A stretch of DNA of 64,000 bases from Candidatus Roseilinea mizusawaensis (GTDB lineage: Bacteria; Chloroflexota; Anaerolineae; J036; Brachytrichaceae), in contig JAEANN010000044.1 of NCBI GenBank assembly GCA_016841965.1, forward strand, positions 62,001-126,000, given 5' to 3'. Shown here piece by piece: positions 25,134-32,656 of this stretch. The notes beneath the pieces were generated by a model. That model ran no database searches and was not told where the DNA came from. It was given only the letters and a program-made list of their open reading frames with translations. The translations under genes and the position numbers were made by a program. Within the stretch, counting starts at the first letter, position 1. The number at the start of each line of letters is the position of its first letter.

Positions 25134-27620
25134 ATGGACAAGGCGCTCTCAGCTATTTCAATCGACTCCGCTGACACCAATTCGATATCCGCGCGAGCTG
25201 TATTGCCCGGCCTGACCGACGCCGAAGTGCAGCAGCGCATTGCGAGCGGCCAGACCAATGCCTATGCGCCCAGAACGGCGCGCAGCACCTGGGACATCAT
25301 CCGTGACAACGTTTTCACCGTCTTTAACATGGTGCTGTTGATCGCAGTGGCTGCAACGCTGGCCGTAGGTCTGGCGACCACCGGCGCGCGCTTGTTGGTC
25401 ATTGGCGATACGTTGTTCTCTGGCGCCAGCGTGTGGGTCAACATGATCGTCGGCATTGTGCAAGAGTTGCTCGCTAAGCGCAAGCTCGACCGGCTGGCGG
25501 CGCTCTCTGTGCGCAAGGCGCGCGTGCGCCGCAACGCTCAAATCATCGAGATTCCCATCGAACAGATTGTCCTGGATGATCTGGTGCTGCTGGAGCCGGG
25601 CGACCGCGCGCCGGTGGATGGGCCGGTGGTGGAGAGTCGCGCGCTGGAGATGGACGAATCGCTGTTGACCGGCGAATCTGATTCGGTCTCCAAGGCGGTT
25701 GGCGATGAAGTGATGAGTGGCACGTTCTGTCTGGCCGGCGCCGGCGTCGTGCGCGCGGCAAAGATCGGCGCCGACAGCTATGCCAACCGCCTGACCGCAA
25801 CCGCCAAAGGACTGAAGAGTGCGCTCACCCCCCTGCAACAGAAGCTCAACTTCGTTGTGCAAGTGCTGGTGGTGCTGATGGTCGTGGTGGTCGTGTTGCA
25901 GTTGCTGGCGGCCTGGCGCACCGATGTGCCGATGGTGGACGCGCTGCGCTATACCCTGACGATCGTCACCAGTTTTGTGCCGGCCGGCCTGATCCTCGCC
26001 AACACCGTTTCGCTCAGCGTGGGCGCCGTGCAGATTGCCCGCTTCGAGACGCTGGTGCAGCGTATCAACGCCATCGAGAGCATGGGCAATGTCACGGTGC
26101 TGTGCACCGACAAAACCGGCACGCTCACCCAGAACAAGCTGACGGTGCAGCAGGTTGTGCCGCTGGGCGACTATGCGTTGCCCGGCGCGCAGGAGCGCCT
26201 GGCGCACTATGCCATGAGTGTGGCTGCCCAGAACAAGACAGCCGGCGCGATTGCCGAGTTCGCCGGCCAGCCTCGGCACAGGCCGGTGGTTGTTGCAGAA
26301 ATCCCGTTTAGTTCGGCGCGCAAATGGGGCGCTGTCACCTTGCGCGATGCCGATCCTGACCGCGACGATCCGCGCACCCTGGTGCTGGGGTCGCCCGAGT
26401 TGGTGCTCGACCCACAGCATCCGCGCGCCGATGCCATTCAGACCCAGGTGCGTGCGTTCACTGCGCAAAGCCTGCGTGTGGTGGCGCTGGTCGAGGCGAT
26501 GGGCGCTATTCAAGCCGGCGACTCGCGTCTTCCGGACAGGCGTGAGCCGGTGGCCTTGGTGGTGTTGCGCGACGAAATCCGACCCGATATTGCCGATACC
26601 ATGAGCCAGTTCGAGCAGTTGGGCGTGCGCATCAAGGTTATCTCCGGCGACAGCGCCGACACGGTCAGGGCGATTGCCGAACGGTCGGGGGTGAAGAACC
26701 TGACCGCCATCACCGAGCAAGAATTGTCCAAACTGAGCGGTGCGGCCTTCGACACAGCCGCGCGCACACATGGTCTGTTTGCGCGCATTACGCCAGAAAC
26801 CAAGCAACGTATCGTGGCCTCACTCATCAAGCAGGGCGAATATGTTGCCATGGTGGGCGATGGGGTGAACGACGTGCCGGCGATCAAGCAGGCGCGCATG
26901 GGTGTTGCGATGAACGATGGCGCGCAGATCACCAAGGATGTGTCGGAGCTGGTGCTGTTGAACAACAGCATGTCCACATTGCCGCGCGCCCTGCAAGAAG
27001 GCCAGCGCATCACGCAGAAGATTTACGCTTCATCGCGCCTGTATCTGGCCAAGAACGTCATCACCATTTTGGCGTTTCTGTTTATTGGCTATGTGACGCT
27101 GCCGTTCCCTGCCGAGCCGCGCCAGATCAGTTGGATTGCCACGATGACGGTGTCATTGCCGTGCACATTGCTGGCGTTTGGGTTGCTGAAGCCCGGCTAC
27201 ACCTTTCGCTTTACGCGCGAAGTGCTGGCCTACAGCGTTCTGGTCGGCTTTGTGGGCGCGGTGGTGTTTACGGCGGCCTATGTCTGTGAGTATGCACTGG
27301 CCGGCGAAGCTGCTGCGCGCGCAGCCTTCACCATGACCAACCTGCACTTCAGCATGCATGTGTTCTGGGACGTCCACGATGTGTCCATTTTCAATCTCGA
27401 AACGATCCGCAAACGCCCGCGCGAGTTTCTGGTTGGACTGGGGTTGCTGGGGGTGGGTGTGGCTGTCCCGCAGATCGTTCCACAAGTGTTCAATGCGGTG
27501 CCGCTGACGCCCAGTGGTTGGCTGATTGCGCTGATCCTGCCGCTGGCCGGCGCGCTGCTTATGCGCGCAGCCGTGTATGGGCCATTTACTCGCGCCATGC
27601 TGCGCACGCTGCGCAAATAG
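25134..27620 (+). CDS. Cation-translocating P-type ATPase (CtpE-like)
   Basis: 828-residue ion pump. The actuator motif TGES is at 179-182, the phosphorylation motif DKTGTLT has Asp326, and MVGDGVNDVPAIKQA forms the hinge. Helix M4 carries VPAGL where Ca/Na pumps have PEGL; this and the overall length resemble mycobacterial CtpE, implicated in calcium uptake. There is no N-terminal heavy-metal domain or CPC motif, so it is not a copper or zinc exporter. The ion is an inference. No strong Shine-Dalgarno is visible before the ATG at 25134; TGGAAT lies 6 nt upstream. No operon partner. Confidence 0.88.
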   Translation: MDKALSAISIDSADTNSISARAVLPGLTDAEVQQRIASGQTNAYAPRTARSTWDIIRDNVFTVFNMVLLIAVAATLAVGLATTGARLLVIGDTLFSGASVWVNMIVGIVQELLAKRKLDRLAALSVRKARVRRNAQIIEIPIEQIVLDDLVLLEPGDRAPVDGPVVESRALEMDESLLTGESDSVSKAVGDEVMSGTFCLAGAGVVRAAKIGADSYANRLTATAKGLKSALTPLQQKLNFVVQVLVVLMVVVVVLQLLAAWRTDVPMVDALRYTLTIVTSFVPAGLILANTVSLSVGAVQIARFETLVQRINAIESMGNVTVLCTDKTGTLTQNKLTVQQVVPLGDYALPGAQERLAHYAMSVAAQNKTAGAIAEFAGQPRHRPVVVAEIPFSSARKWGAVTLRDADPDRDDPRTLVLGSPELVLDPQHPRADAIQTQVRAFTAQSLRVVALVEAMGAIQAGDSRLPDRREPVALVVLRDEIRPDIADTMSQFEQLGVRIKVISGDSADTVRAIAERSGVKNLTAITEQELSKLSGAAFDTAARTHGLFARITPETKQRIVASLIKQGEYVAMVGDGVNDVPAIKQARMGVAMNDGAQITKDVSELVLLNNSMSTLPRALQEGQRITQKIYASSRLYLAKNVITILAFLFIGYVTLPFPAEPRQISWIATMTVSLPCTLLAFGLLKPGYTFRFTREVLAYSVLVGFVGAVVFTAAYVCEYALAGEAAARAAFTMTNLHFSMHVFWDVHDVSIFNLETIRKRPREFLVGLGLLGVGVAVPQIVPQVFNAVPLTPSGWLIALILPLAGALLMRAAVYGPFTRAMLRTLRK

Positions 27621-27684
27621 CGCCGGCTTAACCCGACGCTGGTCGCTGCATCCACTCCCTGTGCAAATCAAGTAGCATTGGCCC

Positions 27685-27849
27685 GTGACGACTGCGCAAG
27701 CGCAACAGGCTTCTCCTCAAGCAGTATCATCTCCATCTCCCGCGTCCCAAGTCGCAGGCTGGCTATGGTGGCCCAGTCTGATCGTGTTGATCAGCAACGC
27801 TTGCATCATGACGATCGAGCTGGTAGCCGGCCCGTTGGTTGCGCCCTAG
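27685..27849 (+). pseudogene. N-terminal remnant of a fused MFS/spermidine synthase-like membrane protein
   Basis: A 54-codon frame from the GTG at 27685 to a TAG at 27847-27849. After a Gln/Ser/Pro-rich head it encodes LIVLISNACIMTIELVAGP, the hallmark first helix of membrane spermidine-synthase-like (MFS-fused) proteins, then stops where the family continues with a Tyr-Leu-Gly loop. Downstream sequence carries no continuation in any frame. The promoter-like TAGCAT 6 nt before the GTG is retained. It fills the 320-bp gap between the ATPase and coiled-coil genes. Confidence 0.55.
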
Positions 27850-27940
27850 TGCATGCCGGTGGTTGGCAAGCCGATGGCTCATGGCAAGCTTTGTCTGAAA
27901 GGATAGTATCGTACAATCGGCGCGAGAGGTGACGTAGTGC

Positions 27941-30697
27941 ATGAGCGCGATCGAAACGGGATTGCTGATTGTTCCGGCGATCCTTCTCATCGCAGTGCTG
28001 ACATGGGTTGCGCTCTATGCGCTGGCCGAGCGCCATGCGCGCCGCTACCGGCAAGAAGCTGCCCGCGTGCGACGTTTGCTTGATTCGGCCGATGCTGTGC
28101 TGGGACAGTACGAGATTGCCACAGATCAATATAAGCCCGATAGCCCAGAACCATATGGGCCGTTAGCCCAGGATGTGGCCGGCCGGCTGCAACAGGCGCG
28201 CAATGACCGTCACCAGTGTATGGCGCATTTGGCTCAGCTCGAAGCCACAATCCCCCAACTGCCTCGCGAACGGATGCGATCCATCCCGCCGGGGTCCTGG
28301 TTTTATCTGCGCCGCTGGATACAGCATCTCCAACAGATCCAACCCGTTGCGCTGCGTGCGCAGAGCTTACAAGAGCAGCTTACGCGCATTGCCGGCCTGC
28401 TCGATCAGTTGCGCAGCTTGCCGCTCGACATCGCTGCCCGCGTGCGTGAGTTGTTTAACGCCACCGATCGCATTGCCCGCATCGGCCAGTCATTGAAAGC
28501 GTCCGGCGCGCGCGGCGACAGCCTGGACGCGACCCTTGCCCAGGCCGATGGCTTTGTTGCTGCGCTGCGCGGGCTGGCGGACTGTTTTCTGCAGCCTGCC
28601 GACGAGATTGTGATGCAGCGCGCCACCCAGCAAAGCACCTGCCAGGCGCACGCGGTATTGCGCGCCATCGAGCGCCCCATCTACAAGACGTTGCGCCGGC
28701 TGCAAACCTGGCAGTCGCAGTACGCCGAGGCCCGCAACATGATCGGCGTGATGCAACTCGAAATCAGCGCAGCCGAGAGGGCGCTGCGCGAGGCGCCGCC
28801 CCGGCTTGATGTGGCCGGCTACACATTCGAGTTGCAGCAACTTCGCCAGACGGCCCAGATGATCGACGACCAACAACGGGCCGCCGATGTTGACGCCCTG
28901 GCCGATTTGTCTAACGCGGCCACCCAGCAGGCCATAAAAGCCAGAGACCTGGCCACGCATGTCATGGGGCTGTGCAAAACCTATCAAAGCATCGAGCAGG
29001 CCATTCTTGCCAACACCGAATGGCTTGATCGTATTGGCGCAACCATGGACGAATTGGCCCGCTCGCCCGTCTGCCCGGTTGTCTGGGATCGCAGCGCCGC
29101 TGAACAAGGCCGGCTGCTGGCGTGGCGCGAGCGCATCGGCGGACTGGACGTGTCGCGCAACGCCGGCCGGCTGAAGAGCGATCTGGACAACGTCCTCGAA
29201 CTGGGCTTACAGGCCCGCGCATTGGAGGCGCAAGTGCACGCTGTGCGCGATTGGCACAGTCAGTTACAAGCCTTGTTGCGCAGCGATGAGGCCCGCACAC
29301 GCGCCGACTGGTTGCAACAAGCGGCCCAGGTGCAGGTTGCGGCGTCGCAGTACGCCCCTGAAAACTGGACGCCGACCGAAGCCCTGGCAACCCTGCGCGC
29401 CGATGCCTTGGCGTTGGCCCGGCGCGAGCGTGACCTGGCACCTTTGTTCGAGAACCACCCACTTGCAGAGACTCAGATCCAGCAGTGGATCGATGTGCTG
29501 GCGATTTACGTGCGCGAACGTCGCGCTATGACTGCGCGGCTGAACAGCATCGACCAGATTCTGGACGCCATCCACAAACAGGAGCAATCGGCGCGCGTGC
29601 TGTTGGCAGATACCTTGCGTGCGCTGGAGGCGCTGAATATCGAAGCCGGCCGGCTGCTGCCAGATTCACCAGGCGCGGCGCGCTGGGCTGAGTTGATCGA
29701 AGTCTGGCAGCGCGCCTCTCGCTTGGAAGAACTGCTCGACCAACGTGATACTGGCAAGGTATCAGACAAGGCGGTGACTGTTGAAGCCTGGTCACGCCAG
29801 TGCCTAGGTGCAGTGACTGATCTATGTGTCGCGTTGCAGGCTGAATGCGCCCAGGCCCGCACGCAACTCGGCGCGCGTATCCAGGAATTGACCGCTATCG
29901 CCCCGTTTGATCTGGAGGGCGCAATGCAAACGGCGCAGGCGCTGATGAAGACATCCGACCCGGCGCAGGCTGCGCCGAAACGACAAGCCGGCCGCACGCC
30001 GGCAAAGTCGCCCCCGCTCTCCAACCTGGTCGAACAGGCCAATCAGATCTGGCTCGTGTTGAGCGAACTCGACATAGCCTTCACAGAACTGGAAGCACAG
30101 ATTGCGGCGCCAATCGAACACAGGTCGGCCCGCCTGCGCCAGGAGCGCCAGCAGGCCCGGCAGCAGTTGCGTGAGCTGGAGCGACTGCGCACTCAACTTC
30201 CCAATATCCAGCCCATGCCGGTGGCTTGCGTTGATGCCGATCAGCTTTTGCAGGATTACCAGCAAGCCCAAGCCAGCCTGCAAGATCTACAACAAAACGG
30301 GCGCACGGTGCGCGCTGTTGTCGCCCGGCTGGACAATCTGATTCAGCAGCACGAGTACATCGCCAATCGCAGCGCCAGCCTGATGGGTGACTTGGAGCGC
30401 GACATCCTGCGCCTGAACGATGTGTGGGGCCAGTTCAGCGAATGGGTGCGCGCGTTGCAGCGCTATCGCAATCAGCGCAGGCATGACAAGCTGCTGGTGC
30501 TCGCCATCGACACGCGCTTCGACGAGATCGAAAAGCGGTTCGAGAGCATTCGCCTGCGCTACAAAGGCCGGCCGGTGCCTGTCAACTACGCCTGGCACGA
30601 GTTGGATGTGCTGCTGCGCGACATGGTTCGTGACATCAACGTGACCCGCGACGGACAGGCCGAGCTTGTCACGGTGGGCATGATCCAGGCCGGCTGA
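27941..30697 (+). CDS. Membrane-anchored coiled-coil protein of EzrA-like architecture
   Basis: 918 residues. One N-terminal transmembrane helix (about residues 8-28, VPAILLIAVLTWVALYAL), then ~880 residues that are almost wholly helical and rich in Gln, Arg, Leu and Ala, with coiled-coil heptads and no glycine-rich nucleotide-binding motif. One N-terminal anchor plus a long spectrin-like helical domain is the layout of the Firmicutes cell-division regulator EzrA, but I see no diagnostic sequence match. ATG with GAGAGGTGA upstream; TACAAT at 27912-27917 may be the -10. It is 16 bp before the truncated lipoprotein gene. Function unknown. Confidence 0.6.
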   Translation: MSAIETGLLIVPAILLIAVLTWVALYALAERHARRYRQEAARVRRLLDSADAVLGQYEIATDQYKPDSPEPYGPLAQDVAGRLQQARNDRHQCMAHLAQLEATIPQLPRERMRSIPPGSWFYLRRWIQHLQQIQPVALRAQSLQEQLTRIAGLLDQLRSLPLDIAARVRELFNATDRIARIGQSLKASGARGDSLDATLAQADGFVAALRGLADCFLQPADEIVMQRATQQSTCQAHAVLRAIERPIYKTLRRLQTWQSQYAEARNMIGVMQLEISAAERALREAPPRLDVAGYTFELQQLRQTAQMIDDQQRAADVDALADLSNAATQQAIKARDLATHVMGLCKTYQSIEQAILANTEWLDRIGATMDELARSPVCPVVWDRSAAEQGRLLAWRERIGGLDVSRNAGRLKSDLDNVLELGLQARALEAQVHAVRDWHSQLQALLRSDEARTRADWLQQAAQVQVAASQYAPENWTPTEALATLRADALALARRERDLAPLFENHPLAETQIQQWIDVLAIYVRERRAMTARLNSIDQILDAIHKQEQSARVLLADTLRALEALNIEAGRLLPDSPGAARWAELIEVWQRASRLEELLDQRDTGKVSDKAVTVEAWSRQCLGAVTDLCVALQAECAQARTQLGARIQELTAIAPFDLEGAMQTAQALMKTSDPAQAAPKRQAGRTPAKSPPLSNLVEQANQIWLVLSELDIAFTELEAQIAAPIEHRSARLRQERQQARQQLRELERLRTQLPNIQPMPVACVDADQLLQDYQQAQASLQDLQQNGRTVRAVVARLDNLIQQHEYIANRSASLMGDLERDILRLNDVWGQFSEWVRALQRYRNQRRHDKLLVLAIDTRFDEIEKRFESIRLRYKGRPVPVNYAWHELDVLLRDMVRDINVTRDGQAELVTVGMIQAG

Positions 30698-30713
30698 TAG
30701 GAGCAGACACAAG

Positions 30714-31253
30714 ATGACATCCGCGTACACGCGTAGATCGTTCCTGGCCGCCGCTGCAACGGCGGCTACTGCGCTTGGCGCAGCCGCGTGCGGCGCCGGC
30801 GTCAAGCTTGTTTCACCCATGAGCACAATCCCTCAAGCCAACTTTTTTGTGTCACCCGATGGCGATGATGCTTGGAACGGCGTCTTGCCTGCTCCGAACG
30901 CAGCGCGATCCAATGGCCCCTTTGCCACACTGCAACGCGCACAACAGGCCGTGCGTGAAAGGGTTCGTCAGGGGCTGAGCAGCGATGTGACGGTGCTGAT
31001 CCGCGCCGGTGTGTACTATTTGCCGCAGGGTCTGACTTTTACGCCGGAGGATTCCGGAACGGATGAACATGGCATCACCTATGCCGCGTATCCCGGTGAG
31101 CATCCTGTCCTGATCGGCGGCGTGCGGCTGGCCGGCTGGCAACCCTGGCGCGATGGCATCTGGCGGGTAGAGTTGCCCGATGGGGTTCGGCCTGCGCAGG
31201 TGTTCGAGGTGGGGCGCCTTCACGGCAACAAGATGGATGCCGTGAAGGCGTGA
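30714..31253 (+). pseudogene. Truncated right-handed beta-helix lipoprotein (N-terminal part)
   Basis: 179 residues. It starts with a Tat-type signal (TRRSFLAAAATAATALG) and a lipobox-like AAAC. Then comes the start of a pectate-lyase-like secreted beta-helix protein: FFVSPDGDDAWNG, GPFATLQRAQQAVRE and YYLPQGLTFTPEDSG are the typical opening of these ~600-residue proteins. Homology stops at about residue 165, and the last codons form one arm of a perfect inverted repeat that ends at the TGA. The catalytic beta-helix is missing, so it is probably a broken gene, although the short frame itself is intact and has an AGGAG site. Confidence 0.6.
31215..31250. repeat. Perfect 12-bp inverted repeat at the lipoprotein truncation point
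   Basis: CGCCTTCACGGC (31215-31226), 12-nt loop, GCCGTGAAGGCG (31239-31250), directly before the TGA. No T-run follows. Confidence 0.7.
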
Positions 31254-31291
31254 GGGACATCGTTAAAGGGGGCGGAACAGCGCCGCTGCAA

Positions 31292-32656
31292 TCAACCGAT
31301 CTTTCTGGCGATCTCGGCCAGCAGGCGCTGGCGAGTCTCTTCGAGTGGGATGCGCTCGATGACCGGCGCGAAGAAGCCTTCCACAATCAGCCGGCGCGCT
31401 TCGGCTTCAGGCACGCCGCGTGAGCGCAGATAAAACATCGGCTCTTCCTCCAGCCGGCCTACCGTCGAGCCATGCGTGCAGCGCACATCATCGGCTTCGA
31501 TCTCCAGGCCGGGGATCGAGTCGGCGCGCGACTTGCTGGACAATTGCAGGTTGCGGTTGGCCTGGTAGGCGTCGGTCTTTTGCGCGCCGGGGAAGACGCG
31601 GATATTGCCGCGCCACACCGTGCGCGCTTCGTCGCGCAGCGCGTTTTTGTACAGTAGGTCGCTCTTGCAGGCCGGGGCAATGTGGTTTTGCTGTGTGTCG
31701 TAGTGCAGTTGCTGCCGGCTGTCGGCGAAGAACACACCGGACAACAGGGCAGTGGCTCGCTCGCCCAACAAATCGGCTTCGATGGCCGACTTGGTGTATC
31801 GTGAGCCAACGCCGCCGGCCACCCAGTGCAATGTTGCGCCTTCATGAAGATGGGCGCGCTCATTGGTGAAGTTCCACACGCCAGGCCCCCAGTCCTGAAT
31901 GCTCACGTAGTCCAGTTGTGCATTCTTGCCGACGATGATCTCGACTGCCCCGTTGTAGAACGTTTGAGTTGGGGCTGATCCTTTGGCCGGCGCTGCCGAA
32001 GCAAATTCCTCGATCAGTGTGGCCTGCGCACCTTCATCCAGCACGATCAACGTGTGGTTGAAGCCGGCGCGCTGGCCGGCTGTCATCCACGTTGCCGCGC
32101 GCAGCGGTTGCTCGATGCGTACACCCTTGGGCACATACAACACCACGCCGCCGCGCATAAAAACGCCGTGCAGGGCGGCAAAGTAGGCGTCGCTTAGTCT
32201 GACGCATTCGGTCATCAGATGTTGCTCCAGCCAGTCGGTGTGTGCATGGCTGGCCGAATGCAAGTCCTGGAAGATCACACCCTGCTCGCGCAGGCCGGCA
32301 TCTAGACGCGAAACCACCGGCGCGCCATCCACATGCGCCACAACGCCCGGCGCGTCGGCATTTAGAAACGGTTCTAGGAAGCGATGGGTGTCTGCGTCTT
32401 CACCTGCCGAAGGCGCAGCGGGTAGTTGGATACTCGCCAGAACTTGGTCGAGTTTGAAGAGAGACAGATCAACGCGCCGCCACAGCTCGTCGGTGCGCTG
32501 TGGGGCCGGCGTGTCGCGGAAGACGCGCAACGCTTCCAGCCGGCGCGCTGCCAGCCAGGCCGGGTCGTCGGCGGCGCTCGCGTATGCCTCCACAAACTCG
32601 CGCGTCAGCTCCCCGCTTTTCACCAGCGGCGCGGGTTTCAAAGTCACAACAGCCAT
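31292..32656 (-). CDS. sufD: Fe-S cluster assembly protein SufD
   Basis: 454-residue scaffold subunit that pairs with SufB in the SufBCD complex building iron-sulfur clusters. The central beta-helix region shows VLYVPKGVRIEQPL and DYVSIQDWGPGVWNFTNERA. The C-terminus has VRCTHGSTVGRLEEEPMFYLRSRG, the SufD/SufB ending with the conserved His and the short RSRG(I/V) motif. The ATG overlaps the sufB stop by one base (TAATG), so translation is coupled. Last gene of the sufC-sufB-sufD operon. Confidence 0.93.
   Translation of the reverse strand: MAVVTLKPAPLVKSGELTREFVEAYASAADDPAWLAARRLEALRVFRDTPAPQRTDELWRRVDLSLFKLDQVLASIQLPAAPSAGEDADTHRFLEPFLNADAPGVVAHVDGAPVVSRLDAGLREQGVIFQDLHSASHAHTDWLEQHLMTECVRLSDAYFAALHGVFMRGGVVLYVPKGVRIEQPLRAATWMTAGQRAGFNHTLIVLDEGAQATLIEEFASAAPAKGSAPTQTFYNGAVEIIVGKNAQLDYVSIQDWGPGVWNFTNERAHLHEGATLHWVAGGVGSRYTKSAIEADLLGERATALLSGVFFADSRQQLHYDTQQNHIAPACKSDLLYKNALRDEARTVWRGNIRVFPGAQKTDAYQANRNLQLSSKSRADSIPGLEIEADDVRCTHGSTVGRLEEEPMFYLRSRGVPEAEARRLIVEGFFAPVIERIPLEETRQRLLAEIARKIG

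Noticed and set aside
31215-31250. Inverted repeat as a classical Rho-independent terminator
   Set aside because: The 12-bp stem has a 12-nt loop and no T-run; recorded as a repeat instead.
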